Shown here: positions 31,401 through 38,221 of the stretch, piece by piece | Layout: every line of letters starts with the position of its first letter | Position numbering within the stretch: the first letter of the stretch is position 1 | Assembly (NCBI RefSeq): GCF_001440395.1 | Contig: NZ_LLXZ01000217.1 | Location: forward strand, 1-38,221 | Reading direction: 5' to 3' | Source of the DNA: Bradyrhizobium jicamae | GTDB lineage: Bacteria; Pseudomonadota; Alphaproteobacteria; Rhizobiales; Xanthobacteraceae | Length of the DNA: 38,221 bases | Program-made: the position numbers and the translations under genes | The notes under the pieces: generated by a model | Database searches by the model: none | What the model saw: the letters and a program-made list of their open reading frames with translations, nothing else | What the model was told of the DNA's origin: nothing

Positions 31401-32268
31401 CGACGACATGAAGCCGGTCGATGCCCTCGCGATGTTCTATGAGTATCGCGAATTGACGCCGATCGGCCGGCGCGGCGACGAAATGATCCGGCGGCTGGCG
31501 GACCGGCTCGCCTCCATCGATCTGCTCGACCAGGCCGCGGAGCTGCTGCAGTACCAGGTCGACAAACGCCTGGAGGGCGCCGCACGGGCGCAGGTGGCGG
31601 CGCGCCTTGCCATGGTCTACCTGATGAATCGCAAGCCGGATCGGGCGATCACGGCGCTGCGCCTGACACGAATCTCCGATCTCTCCGGCGAATTGCGGCA
31701 GCAGCGCCTCCTTCTCGAGGCGCGTGCGCAAAGCGATGTCGGGCGCCACGACCTCGCGCTCGACATCATCTCCAACATCAGTGGCCGCGAAGCGATCCGT
31801 CTGCGCTCGGACATCTATTGGGCGTCGCGGCAGTGGCGGGAAGCGTCCGAACAGATCGAACTGTATTACGCGGACCGTTGGCGCGATTTCAGACCGCTGA
31901 ACGCCGCCGAGAGGAGCGACATCATCCGTGCCGTGGTCGGCTATGCGCTGGCCGAGGACGCAATCGGCCTTGCCCGTTTCCGCGAGAAATATGCGCCGCT
32001 GATGACCGGCGAGGCCGACAAATCCGCGTTCGACACCGCGAGCAAGCCAGCCGGGTCCAACAGCGCCGAATTCTCGCTGATCGCCAAGATGGCAGCCAGC
32101 GTCGACACGCTCGACGGCTTCATCCGCGAGATGAAGAATCGCTTCCCGGACGCCACCGCGCGCGCGCCGCTGTCGCCGGATATGTCAAGGAATGAGCCGG
32201 TCCATACCGGCGCCTTGCCGGCGATCGCCGGGGTGAGGCGGATCGATCTGACGAAGCAGTCGAAGTAG
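28486..32268 (+). CDS. Large exported AMIN-like / helical-repeat protein of the motility locus
   Basis: 1260 residues. Signal peptide with membrane core at about 31-43 and cleavage after CRA (residue 48). Three similar beta-rich segments follow at about 54-150, 187-283 and 443-545. Each has strands such as VRFVFEMPDGVNV, LRVTFSFAAPTPAALFRRADTVWLVFD and RIFIDFLPD, reminiscent of AMIN domains of FimV/PilQ-type cell-wall binders. A Pro/Ala/Lys-rich linker lies at about 285-440. A long TPR-like helical repeat array covers about 690-1170 (KAEARLELANFYMSRGMYQEARGV begins it). It follows the fliLM-motE operon at 1.1 kb, with a CtrA core box upstream and a terminator downstream. Likely a periplasmic, peptidoglycan-associated scaffold. 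The start could be TTG 28465; neither has a good ribosome site. Confidence 0.85.
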   Translation: MGRRAAAETGSPGRALARAAQRCLNYLGQPIAVALLFAGLTFSQACRADDPVRGEATFTSAGGFARLVLRLAEDVESDVSTAGSIIIIRFRRPVDIPVDKLSDAVPDYVGSARRDPDGTAIRLSLARRATVNTMTAGERIFIDFLPDSWTGPPPALPAAVVRELAERARAAERALRAQMAVAAAKKRPPVRVRASVQPTFVRFVFEMPDGVNVSSVLNEQKLTLQFNSVLNFDLADAKVAAPPNIASINQRADVDSSAVDIVLIGEVDVHSFREEKNYVIDVGFQQPEKAASAEPQAAAKPVAPPAKPGPAARMSRDKALKETPPQPAEIPPATSEVIADQAKIEIKPAQASDAPPAEAAMPAVDKVPPASGNATPAPEKMATAPEKPLPPVEAAKVAQPEQVQATAEAPKPAAPRQAPPLAEPPAKAAAAGPPPESGAKDKTPIVEARRDSDGLRVTFSFAAPTPAALFRRADTVWLVFDQTKPVDIEPIRAKGGAIIGDVVRLPLDKGQAIRIRLNRPQIPSLESEGRANGAEWTLIFADRGQTPPLPLTVLRNITDPALATVTVPLANPGAMHRLVDPDAGDTLLVVTAPPPTRGLIKRQDFVELSLLESVHGVVVHPNSDDISAEVGADKVMLGRPGGLTLSSADVAAERATAAVRPLFDAAEWRKNREEKFLPRLDALIKAAAAAGPEQKAEARLELANFYMSRGMYQEARGVTNLILSDTNQGNEDAAVMMVHAVASILIGHPERALKDLASPAIGNGYDSQLWKGFAFARQEKWADAREKFKNAEFSIAALPLELQRIVTADAMRASLEVKDYGGASRRRSELEVIGIPTEMKPEIAVLRGRLAEALGHDKDALDAYRFAAQSNDRQASAEARLLQALLRHRRGELGQAELTRELEILSVIWRGDAIELKALNRLTQLYSENGRYTEALAAAKTATRLQPNSELSRQSQDVASGLFTEIYLGQKGDDMKPVDALAMFYEYRELTPIGRRGDEMIRRLADRLASIDLLDQAAELLQYQVDKRLEGAARAQVAARLAMVYLMNRKPDRAITALRLTRISDLSGELRQQRLLLEARAQSDVGRHDLALDIISNISGREAIRLRSDIYWASRQWREASEQIELYYADRWRDFRPLNAAERSDIIRAVVGYALAEDAIGLARFREKYAPLMTGEADKSAFDTASKPAGSNSAEFSLIAKMAASVDTLDGFIREMKNRFPDATARAPLSPDMSRNEPVHTGALPAIAGVRRIDLTKQSK

Positions 32269-32273
32269 CGGAT

Positions 32274-32298
32274 TTGGCCGCAGGTTCGGCCAATTTTT
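32274..32298 (+). terminator. Terminator of the large helical-repeat gene
   Basis: TTGGCCG (32274-32280) pairs with CGGCCAA (32287-32293) over a 6-base loop, followed by five T (32294-32298). It begins 6 bases after the stop codon. Confidence 0.88.
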
Positions 32299-32386
32299 GA
32301 CCAGTTGACGCATTAGGGAAGATGTCCGCGCCGTTCCGGCGCTTTCTGCAATCATCTCCAGCTAGCCGTCACGAACTGGCCGTCCG

Positions 32387-32770
32387 ATGCCACTGACCCG
32401 GGACCGAATTATAGGACACGACAACGAACGCCTGGCGTTCAGGTTCACCATGCTGCACGACGCGGATACGGTCGAGTGCCAGATCAGCGACGCTGCGATG
32501 GACATCCTCGGTGGCGTCAAGGGGACCGAGAGCATGGCACGGCAGGCGCAGTTCCTGTCGTTGCGCGACGCCGTCGAGGGGCTGGCATCCGAGCTCTTCG
32601 ACAAAGGTCCGTGCGTGAGGGGACAGGTCATCAGGATCTTCACCAAGCACGTTCAAAAAATGCCGCCATCGCTTACGGACCCGATCGCGACCGGCTCGGA
32701 GTCGGCCCTGGATCAGGCCGCTTCGCTGCGGGTCATCGCCGAAGCGCGGCCGGCAAGCGCGGCGCAATAA
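32387..32770 (+). CDS. Unknown 127-residue protein, possibly DUF1488-like
   Basis: Soluble protein with a pattern of short strands and helices: ERLAFRFTMLHDADTVECQISDAAMDILGG, then AQFLSLRDAVEGLASELFDKGPCVRGQVIRIFTKHV. The form strand-turn-C-x-IS-helix, followed by LRDAVEGLA helix and a terminal strand, recalls DUF1488 proteins of proteobacteria, but I am not certain. The last 35 residues look disordered (Ser/Ala). ATG at 32387 has a weak ribosome site. No operon partner is evident. Confidence 0.6.
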   Translation: MPLTRDRIIGHDNERLAFRFTMLHDADTVECQISDAAMDILGGVKGTESMARQAQFLSLRDAVEGLASELFDKGPCVRGQVIRIFTKHVQKMPPSLTDPIATGSESALDQAASLRVIAEARPASAAQ

Positions 32771-32915
32771 CGCGCCGGGCTTTGTTCGACGCGACAACGG
32801 CCGCAAGGCAGCAACTGCGTCCGTGTGTCCTACCGCCTGCTTGCGTCTCCCCTCGACAGATGCGCGCCAAAGCGTCACCCTGCGGGCAAGCAACCCGCCG
32901 GAGGACGCCTTCACG

Positions 32916-33152
32916 ATGAGCAAGCCCGCCAAAACCGAAGCCGAACTCATTGCGATGGCGCGAGCCGAGTTGAAGGTCCATGTCGATTGCCCGGACGGCA
33001 TTGAGATCTCTGTCATCCGCGACGGCGATAGCTGGGAGTTCCGCGCCAAGGCCGACGAGGCCACGATCGCCAAGCCCGGCTATCCCGAATGCGTCGCCAT
33101 GCTGGTTCAGATCGGCGACCACCTCTGCAAGCAGTATGATTTCAGGGAGTAG
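32916..33152 (+). CDS. Small conserved-looking hypothetical protein
   Basis: 78 residues, ATG at 32916 preceded by GGAGG at a spacing of 11. Sequence features: a helix (TEAELIAMARAELKVH), then VDCPDGIEISVIRDGDSWEFRAKAD, a two-stranded hairpin, and a C-terminal helix (PECVAMLVQIGDHLCKQYDF). It has the composition and length of the many small regulators or accessory proteins of Bradyrhizobium, but I do not recognise a family. Upstream frames from 32823 are less likely to be translated. Convergent with the FAD oxidoreductase. Confidence 0.7.
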   Translation: MSKPAKTEAELIAMARAELKVHVDCPDGIEISVIRDGDSWEFRAKADEATIAKPGYPECVAMLVQIGDHLCKQYDFRE

Positions 33153-33196
33153 TAGGGAGTTGCGAACGTTCACAACTCGACCATTCCAGATCGCCG

Positions 33197-34591
33197 TCAC
33201 ACCGTAAAAATTCGCCCCGGGTTGAGAATGTTCTTCGGATCGAGCGCGCGCTTCAGCGCGCGCATGGTTTCGATTTCCTCCTCGGTGCGACTCATTTTCA
33301 GGTAGGGCCGCCTTGAGATGCCGATGCCGTGTTCGGCCGAGATCGAGCCGCCGAATTCGCCCGTGAGGTCGTAGACCAGCTTCTCGAACTCATCGTGCTT
33401 GTCAGGCGTATGTTCGTGATACACGCTGGGATGCAAATTGCCGTCGCCGACGTGTCCCATCACGATGGTGAAGGCTTGCGGATCGATCGCTTTGACTCGT
33501 GCATCGAGCGTATCCGCATATTCCTCCATCCTGTCGATCGCCACACTGATATCGAATCCCATCCTTGCCGCGAATGGAAAGCTGCGGCCAAGCTCGACGC
33601 TGGAATCGCGGATCCGCCAGATCGCGGCGGCGGATGCATTCGACGTCGAGAGCGTGGCGTCGAGGATCAGATCGTCGCCCATCGCTGTCTCGAGCAATTG
33701 CTCAAGGTCAGCATGGATGCGCTCCGCGTCGCTGCCGGAAGCCTCCAGTAGAACGTAGAATGGATGGTTGGTCGGCAGCGGTCCGGCCACCCCCTTCACG
33801 CGCTCGACGGTCTGGCGGTAGTAGGCATTCCACATCGCCTCGAAAGCGGTCAATTCGCCCCCGAGGCGTTGCTGCGCCAGCTTCAGGAATGCCATGACCT
33901 GTCCGAACGAGGGCAGGGCGCACAGCGCCACCTGCCGCTCCGCCGGCGCCGGAAAGACGCGCAGCGCGGCGCGCGTCACGACGCCGAGGATTCCTTCGCT
34001 GCCGATGAAGAGCTGCTTCAAGTCGATGCCGGTGTTGTTCTTGATGTATTTGCGCAGGCCCCTGAGCACGGTGCCGTCGGCGGTGACGACTTCGAGGCCG
34101 AGGATCAAGTCACGCGTCATGCCGTAGCGGATGACGCGGTTGCCGCCGGCATTGGTCGAGATGTTGCCGCCGATGGTACAACTGCCGCGCGCGCCGAGAT
34201 CGAGCGGAAACATCAACCCGTCCTGCTCGACCCGCTCCTGCAGCTTCTGCAGCGGCGTGCCGGCCTGCGCGATGGCGACGCCGGCGGAGACATCGACTTC
34301 TTCCACGTTGTTCATGCGCTCCATCGACAGCACGATCTCGTCCGCATTCGGCAGTGTGGCGCGCACCAGCCCGGTCATGCCGCCCTGCGTCGTGACCGGC
34401 ACGCCTTCGCGGTGACAGAGCCGCAGCAGCACGGAGACGTCTTCCGTCGTTCTCGGGCGCACGACCGCGCGCGGCTTCGGCGCCGGATTGCCGCCGATGT
34501 CGTGATGATAGCGCGCGTCGATATCGCTGCCTGACAGCACCGCGCCCTTGCCGAGCGCGTTGTGCAGTTCGTCAATGAAACCCTCGGACAT
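33197..34591 (-). CDS. FAD-binding oxidoreductase, GlcD / D-2-hydroxyacid dehydrogenase type
   Basis: 464 residues of the FAD-linked (PCMH) oxidase family that oxidises D-2-hydroxy acids such as D-lactate, glycolate or D-2-hydroxyglutarate. FAD-binding part at about 40-220 (PKPRAVVRPRTTEDVSVLLRLCHREGVPVTTQGGMTGLV; GSCTIGGNISTNAGGNRVIRYG; FIGSEGILGVVTRAALRVFP). The C-terminal catalytic domain has GHVGDGNLH with the metal/substrate histidines and SAEHGIG, ending KNILNPGRIF. No iron-sulfur or GlcE/F partner lies nearby, so it is probably a stand-alone D-lactate or D-2-hydroxyglutarate dehydrogenase. The flanking genes are unrelated. Confidence 0.92.
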   Translation of the reverse strand: MSEGFIDELHNALGKGAVLSGSDIDARYHHDIGGNPAPKPRAVVRPRTTEDVSVLLRLCHREGVPVTTQGGMTGLVRATLPNADEIVLSMERMNNVEEVDVSAGVAIAQAGTPLQKLQERVEQDGLMFPLDLGARGSCTIGGNISTNAGGNRVIRYGMTRDLILGLEVVTADGTVLRGLRKYIKNNTGIDLKQLFIGSEGILGVVTRAALRVFPAPAERQVALCALPSFGQVMAFLKLAQQRLGGELTAFEAMWNAYYRQTVERVKGVAGPLPTNHPFYVLLEASGSDAERIHADLEQLLETAMGDDLILDATLSTSNASAAAIWRIRDSSVELGRSFPFAARMGFDISVAIDRMEEYADTLDARVKAIDPQAFTIVMGHVGDGNLHPSVYHEHTPDKHDEFEKLVYDLTGEFGGSISAEHGIGISRRPYLKMSRTEEEIETMRALKRALDPKNILNPGRIFTV

Positions 34592-34700
34592 GCTCCTGCC
34601 TCTTCTTTACGCGAAGTTTGGCCGAAGCTTTACATGCGGCATGGCCGGGAAGAAACCCGGTCCGGCGTGTGGGGAGGCCGCGTTTTTGCGGATCTATTGA

Positions 34701-34916
34701 CTAGCGCCGCGGCCGCCGCATCGAGCCCGAGCGGCTGCGAAGCGTTTCTTCCTTCCGCTCCGGCTCGACCGAGGTGATCTGGTTGCAGGAATCGCACTTG
34801 TATACGTAGACGAGCGGACGCAGTCCGATCCTGGGCAGCTTTCCGATCCGAACCGTACCTATCCCGCACGCTTCGCAGCGCGGCGGCACACAGGTTTCTG
34901 AATGCGGTACGGACAT
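34701..34916 (-). CDS. Small zinc-ribbon-like protein
   Basis: 71 residues. Two CxxC pairs, CEAC at about 15-18 and CDSC about 25 residues later (RIGKLPRIGLRPLVYVYKCDSCNQITSVE between and after), form a four-cysteine zinc ribbon. A basic tail (RSRSGSMRRPRR) follows. The ATG at 34916 is chosen because the ribbon begins a few residues later; an in-frame start at 35042 would add an unlikely Ser-rich leader. Such proteins occur as orphan genes in Bradyrhizobium, possibly nucleic-acid binding. No clear partner genes. Confidence 0.65.
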   Translation of the reverse strand: MSVPHSETCVPPRCEACGIGTVRIGKLPRIGLRPLVYVYKCDSCNQITSVEPERKEETLRSRSGSMRRPRR

Positions 34917-35181
34917 ATGAACGAATCGCTGAGCAACAAATAAACGCTTCGATGAATCTGGCTTCTGATTGCATCTTAATCGTGGAAATCGGAGTCCGTA
35001 AGAATACGAGGATGGCGGCGCGTTCGCGGCGGGAGCGTCCATCTTTTGCCACTAAATCGACCCCGACCGGGCATCCAAACAACACACTGCAGGGAGCAAA
35101 ATCGGAGCACCAGCGCGCGACCACACGGAAAATTCCACCGGACCTGATCCGGCCGGACTTCAATTTGTGAGGCGTGCAGAC

Positions 35182-35412
35182 ATGTCTTCTTCCCCCAGCG
35201 GTCAGGACACACTGATACGATCGGCGCTTTCCGCCGTGGACGCTGCGGCGTCCCGCCCGTCGCCGGCCAACAGGTTCAATATTGATCGGGAAGGGCCCGC
35301 GAAACGGGCGGTAAAACTCAGGGCGCTGCAGCAACAATTCCAGAAGCTGAACGAATATTGCGACGAGGCGGCCGCTGAAATTCGCGCTTCGCTCGAGCGG
35401 TCATCCGGCTAG
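35182..35412 (+). CDS. Small hypothetical protein with helical C-terminus
   Basis: 76 residues from the ATG at 35182 (81 from GTG at 35167). The N-terminal half is Ser/Ala-rich and low complexity; the second half is a charged amphipathic helix (REGPAKRAVKLRALQQQFQKLNEYCDEAAAEIRASLERS), maybe a coiled coil. Not recognised. It is followed after 9 bases by a large nested hairpin ending in T-rich sequence, which supports the idea that it is a real transcription unit. Confidence 0.55.
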   Translation: MSSSPSGQDTLIRSALSAVDAAASRPSPANRFNIDREGPAKRAVKLRALQQQFQKLNEYCDEAAAEIRASLERSSG

Positions 35413-35421
35413 CGCAGATAA

Positions 35422-35500
35422 CGAGGCCCGGGCTCCCTAAGCAAGACGGCGTTTCGAAGAAACGACAGCTTGCTCAGGGCGCTCCGGGCCTCGCGGTTTT
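35422..35500 (+). terminator. Long nested hairpin, likely terminator
   Basis: An outer 10-base stem (cgaggcccgg 35422-35431 with ccgggcctcg 35484-35493) and an inner arm (35432-35445 with 35469-35482, two mismatches) are extended by an apical stem cgtttc/gaaacg (35450-35455, 35459-35464). TTTT follows at 35497-35500. The total is a 72-base, almost fully paired structure. Orientation of the T-run favours termination of the 35182-35412 gene. Confidence 0.7.
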
Positions 35501-35548
35501 CTATTCGAAGCGACACATCACGAAGCGGGTTGCCGCTTCGGGATTGCC

Positions 35549-35872
35549 TCACTTCTTGTCGATCTTCGTGACGGCGTCCGCCTTGTCGATCTTGGTGATG
35601 GTCTTGGTGCCCGCCGTGTCGCTCACGGCGAAAGTGACCCTGTCGCCGGCGTGCAGCACGTTCAGCCGCGCGCCATCCTGGATCTTGAATTCTTCGCTCG
35701 CGGCGCCGGCATTCGCGCCGGTGGTGCCATCAGGCATATCCCTGATCGTGATCGTGCCGCTGATCCGATCTATTCTCGTCACCATTCCGGTCCGCTGCTG
35801 CTGGGCAAGAGCCGCCGTACCGACGATGCTGAGGGCCGCGGTGGCAGCCATAATCATCCCTGCGATTTTCAT
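35549..35872 (-). CDS. CusF-like periplasmic protein
   Basis: 107 residues with a signal peptide (MKIAGMIMAATAALSIVGTAALA, cleavage about residue 23). The remainder, GMVTRIDRISGTITI, FKIQDGARLNVLHAGDRVTFAV, TITKIDKADAV, is the strand order of the small OB-fold barrel of CusF-type copper/silver-binding proteins. The usual His/Met/Trp metal ligands are not obvious, apart from a Met near MPDGT, so metal binding is uncertain. GGGAG lies 9 bases before the ATG at 35872. The longer frame to 36214 is not the gene. Convergent with the preceding small gene, across the long hairpin. Confidence 0.72.
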   Translation of the reverse strand: MKIAGMIMAATAALSIVGTAALAQQQRTGMVTRIDRISGTITIRDMPDGTTGANAGAASEEFKIQDGARLNVLHAGDRVTFAVSDTAGTKTITKIDKADAVTKIDKK

Positions 35873-35973
35873 GAAAACACTCCCGGCTGTAGGGTGTCTA
35901 CGATAAGCCGGGAATGCGGCATTAGTTCCGCAACGGGAGGCATTGCGGCTTTTCTTCGCAGGCGATTGCAGCG

Positions 35974-37071
35974 CTAGGCCGCGCCGGCCTCGGGCTCGAG
36001 TTCGGTTTCCGTCACCGTGCGATTGCGGCCGAGCCGCTTGGCTTGATACAGCCCGCGGTCGCAGCGCTCGATCATGGCGTCCGCCGATTCGGCGAGACGG
36101 AATTGCGACACGCCGATCGACACCGTGATGCTGCCGATCTCCTTGCCGGTTGCGCGGCGGGTCAACTTCGCTTCGGCGATGCGCCGGCGAATGCGCTCGG
36201 CGACGGACGTACAAGCCTCGAGATCGGCGCCCGGCAAAACCGCGATCAATTCCTCGCCGCCGTAGCGGGCCGCCAGATCGACTTCGCGAACACCTTCCTG
36301 CAGCACCTTGGCCACCAGCCGAAGCACCTGATCGCCGACCTGATGGCCGTAATCGTCGTTGAATTTCTTGAAGTGATCGATGTCGATCAGGAAGACGCTG
36401 AGCGCCTCGTCCTTTTCCATCGCAGCGATCTGGGCGAGGCGGAGAAATTCATCCATCGAGTGCCGGTTGGCCAGCCCGGTCAACGCATCGGTGTTGGAGC
36501 GCTGCTCGGCTGCCTTTAGGGAGTCGCGGATGCTGTCGAGCTCCTCGGACGTGGCGGCGAAGTTCGCTTCCAGCGTGGCGGCCCGCGCCGTCGCCTTTGA
36601 CAATTCGTCAACCAGCTTCGAAATGATCGTCCGGGGATCGCTGCTGGCGGCGGCTTCGGAAGACACCTCGCCGAGCGCCTTGATGTGGGTCTGGTTGTCG
36701 GTAACGGCAGTGTTGAGGAATTGCTGGGCGGTGGCGATCAGGCCGCTCAACTGTTCGGGCAGGTCACCCAGCGGGTCGGCCGCGGACTGCGGCGCCACAT
36801 AGGTAATATAGAGCTCGTGGTTGGTCGCGGCGTCGAACTTGCGCTTGCCCGCGATCAGGATGTCGATGGTCTTTCGCAGCGCCAGCGAGCTGCCGAGCGA
36901 ATACTCGAACCAGACAGCGAAATTCGATGGGGTGGCAGGGACGGATTGCTGCGACATCAACCGAATAGCACGGTCGGCAATCGTCGTGGCGTATTCGACG
37001 TCCATCTCGCCGATAGGCTGGCCTGCCATCGTCTGACCCGGTGATGCGTTTGTATGTCTTTTCCCTGGCAT
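35974..37071 (-). CDS. Diguanylate cyclase (GGDEF domain)
   Basis: Makes cyclic di-GMP, the signal that switches cells from swimming to attachment. 365 residues: an N-terminal helical sensor-like region (about 25-120), a coiled stretch (about 150-190), then the GGDEF domain. The active site is GGEEL at 271-275. The product-inhibition site RxxD is intact five residues upstream (R262, D265). No membrane segments, so cytosolic. A CtrA-like box lies just upstream and fliP lies 110 bases beyond, so it may connect cyclic di-GMP to the flagellar programme. The start could also be a later ATG (MAGQPIG or MDVEYA) nearer the box. Confidence 0.9.
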   Translation of the reverse strand: MPGKRHTNASPGQTMAGQPIGEMDVEYATTIADRAIRLMSQQSVPATPSNFAVWFEYSLGSSLALRKTIDILIAGKRKFDAATNHELYITYVAPQSAADPLGDLPEQLSGLIATAQQFLNTAVTDNQTHIKALGEVSSEAAASSDPRTIISKLVDELSKATARAATLEANFAATSEELDSIRDSLKAAEQRSNTDALTGLANRHSMDEFLRLAQIAAMEKDEALSVFLIDIDHFKKFNDDYGHQVGDQVLRLVAKVLQEGVREVDLAARYGGEELIAVLPGADLEACTSVAERIRRRIAEAKLTRRATGKEIGSITVSIGVSQFRLAESADAMIERCDRGLYQAKRLGRNRTVTETELEPEAGAA

Positions 37072-37089
37072 CCATTGTGCACGAAGGAA

Positions 37090-37104
37090 CTAATCTCAGC
37101 TTAA
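37090..37104 (-). promoter_or_regulatory. CtrA-like box upstream of the diguanylate cyclase
   Basis: On the minus strand TTAA-N7-TTAG, one mismatch from the CtrA full core. It is only 18 bases from the annotated ATG, so it would control the gene better if translation begins at a downstream ATG. Low confidence. Confidence 0.3.
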
Positions 37105-37180
37105 ATTCGCTGGGAAACTCCGCTGTAAATACGTAATGAATATTGACCTATTCGGTTGTGGAACCGGCGGAATTCGCCCG

Positions 37181-37936
37181 TCAGGTAGCGCCGTAGCTCT
37201 GTACAAGGCTGCCGGCGACCAGCGTCCAGCCGTCCACCAGCACGAAAAAGATTAACTTAAACGGCAAAGACACCACGACCGGTGGCAGCATCATCATACC
37301 CATCGACATCAGGACGGATGCAACCACGAGATCGATGATCAGGAAGGGGAGGAACAGCAGGAAGCCGATCTCGAAGGCACGCTTCAGTTCGGAGATCATG
37401 AAGGCCGGGACCAGAATCCGCAGCGACAGGTCTTCCGGCGTTGCCGGGGGCGGCTCGCCGGAGAGGTCGACGAACAGCTTCAGATCCTTTTCTCGAACGT
37501 TCTTCTGCATGAAGCCGCGCAGCGGCACCGAGGCCTTTTGCAGCGCTTCCTCGACCCCGATCTGGTTGGCGACCAGCGGCTTGATGCCGTCGTCATAGGA
37601 CCGCTGCAGGACGGGGCCCATCACGAAGGCGGTCAGGAACATCGCGAGCGCAATGATCACGGAGTTGGGCGGGGCGGTCGCAGTACCGAGCGCGGTGCGC
37701 AGCAGCGACAGCACGACGACGATCCGCGTGAACGACGTCATCATGATCAGGATCGATGGCGCGATCGACAGCACCGTCAACAGCGCAATCAACTGGATCG
37801 CGCGCTCGGTGACGCCGCCGCCGCCCTGGCCGAGATTGATGCTGATATCCTGCGCCAGCGCCGGATCGGCGAGCGATCCGGCGGCGGTCAGGATTAAGAA
37901 AAATAAAACTCTACGCGGAGAAGTCGCCGGCCTCAC
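37181..37936 (-). CDS. fliP: Flagellar type III export protein FliP
   Basis: Core of the export gate. 251 residues with a cleavable N-terminal signal (FFLILTAAGSLADPALA), then ITERAIQ-type GGVTERAIQLIALLTVLSIAPSILIMMTSFTRIVVVLSLLRTALGT, the most conserved FliP stretch. PPNSVIIALAMFLTAFVMGPV, FMQKNVREKDLKLF and the C-terminal LPFLIIDLVVASVLMSMGMMMLPP membrane helices follow. GTG start at 37936 overlaps the fliO stop by 3-4 bases (GTGA). Cotranscribed with fliO, which lies off the window. Confidence 0.95.
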   Translation of the reverse strand: MRPATSPRRVLFFLILTAAGSLADPALAQDISINLGQGGGGVTERAIQLIALLTVLSIAPSILIMMTSFTRIVVVLSLLRTALGTATAPPNSVIIALAMFLTAFVMGPVLQRSYDDGIKPLVANQIGVEEALQKASVPLRGFMQKNVREKDLKLFVDLSGEPPPATPEDLSLRILVPAFMISELKRAFEIGFLLFLPFLIIDLVVASVLMSMGMMMLPPVVVSLPFKLIFFVLVDGWTLVAGSLVQSYGAT

Positions 37937-38221
37937 GAAGGGTTCTTCGGCCGGCCTAGCAGGGACGCCATCTCGTCTTCGAGATTTTCGAAGCCGCTCT
38001 TCTGCGGCGCGGGCGCAGGAGGTGTGGGGGCGGGAGGTTCGCTGCGAGAATTACGGGGGCCGGCGGGCGGCGTTTCCGGCGCAACCGGCGGTGCCACTGG
38101 TTCGGCCGGCCGCCGCAGGGCGGCTTCCAGCCGCTGCGCCATCTCGGCGAGATTCTGATCGGCGCTGGAAGGCGCGGGGGCTGGCGGAGGAGGCGGTGGT
38201 GGCGGCGCGGCAGCGCGTTCC
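37933..38221 (-). CDS. fliO: FliO-like flagellar biosynthesis protein, C-terminal part
   Basis: Partial: the frame is open to the window edge and ends at a TGA overlapping fliP. The visible 95 residues are a Pro/Ala-rich linker with a run of eight prolines, a short helix (DQNLAEMAQRLEAALRR), a second Pro-rich linker and a final amphipathic helix (FENLEDEMASLLGRP). Position directly upstream of fliP and the LEDEMASLLGR ending fit alphaproteobacterial FliO, whose membrane domain would be off the edge. The name rests on context plus this tail. Confidence 0.65.
   Translation of the reverse strand, partial: ERAAAPPPPPPPPAPAPSSADQNLAEMAQRLEAALRRPAEPVAPPVAPETPPAGPRNSRSEPPAPTPPAPAPQKSGFENLEDEMASLLGRPKNPS

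Noticed and set aside
29008..31749. 913-residue open frame antisense to the large helical-repeat gene
   Set aside because: A frame kept open by GC-rich codon bias; Arg/Gly/Leu-rich product without recognisable features.
33156..33181. Hairpin gagttg/caactc between convergent genes as a terminator
   Set aside because: Only six pairs and no T-run on either side.
1..38221. CRISPR arrays, insertion sequences, integrase or transposase genes
   Set aside because: None seen on either strand; the only repeats are those listed.

Overview
The window looks like the chromosome of an alphaproteobacterium of the Bradyrhizobium/Rhodopseudomonas (Nitrobacteraceae) type. Coding is GC-rich. The flagellar gene set is Caulobacter-like (fliX, flbT, flaF, a MotE-type gene, dksA nearby). 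A DUF3551 protein and a Bug/TctC-type uptake system of the kind common in Bradyrhizobium are also present. Species is not decided by sequence alone; no flagellin, rRNA or tRNA gene was found.

Layout. 1-765: tail of an unknown gene, then msrB and a strong terminator. 866-6581: hook/junction operon flgE-flgK-flgL behind a near-perfect sigma-54 promoter. 6648-9001: flbT (-), a 730-base divergent regulatory gap, flaF and an unknown small beta-rich protein (+), a FlaG-like protein (-). 9160-11161: minus-strand operon flgI-flgJ-flgN-like, behind a second sigma-54 promoter, divergent from fliX. 11882-20488: an accessory/metabolic block inside the flagellar locus (HxlR regulator with divergent NAD(P)-binding reductase, dksA, a hydratase with a DehI-like protein, an apparently exported SspB-like protein, a 26-residue membrane peptide and a PRC-barrel protein with general-stress-type promoters, DUF3551, and tctCBA). 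20632-24065: flgF-flgG-flgA-flgH (-) behind a third sigma-54 promoter. 24455-27371: fliL-fliM-DUF6468-motE (+), overlapping genes. 27418-28088: two small unknown minus-strand genes. 28486-32268: a 1260-residue exported protein with AMIN-like beta domains and helical repeats. 32387-37071: small unknown genes, a GlcD-type FAD oxidoreductase, a CusF-like protein and a diguanylate cyclase. 37181-38221: fliP and the tail of fliO (-), running off the window.

How it works together. The sequence supports a Caulobacter-style hierarchy. CtrA-like boxes (TTAA-N7-TTAAC/TTAACCAT) lie before early genes or regulators (flbT, fliX, fliL-fliM, the large helical-repeat protein, possibly the diguanylate cyclase). 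Sigma-54 promoters lie before the late rod, ring and hook operons (flgE, flgI, flgF). CGGCA-N5-TGCCS palindromes sit near all three sigma-54 promoters and are candidate sites for an FlbD-type activator, the partner of FliX.

Most notable observations: (1) tctCBA is bracketed by about 140-base imperfect direct repeats made of the flgH 3' end plus its terminator, leaving a decayed flgH tail at 17392-17440; (2) an SspB-like (ClpXP adaptor) domain behind an apparent signal peptide; (3) a shared, apparently inserted domain of about 100 residues in both FlgE and FlgL; (4) the AMIN-like/helical-repeat protein with a perfect CtrA core upstream; (5) a 26-residue membrane peptide with an EcfG-like promoter. 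All assignments are by reading and recall of families; no database search was run.
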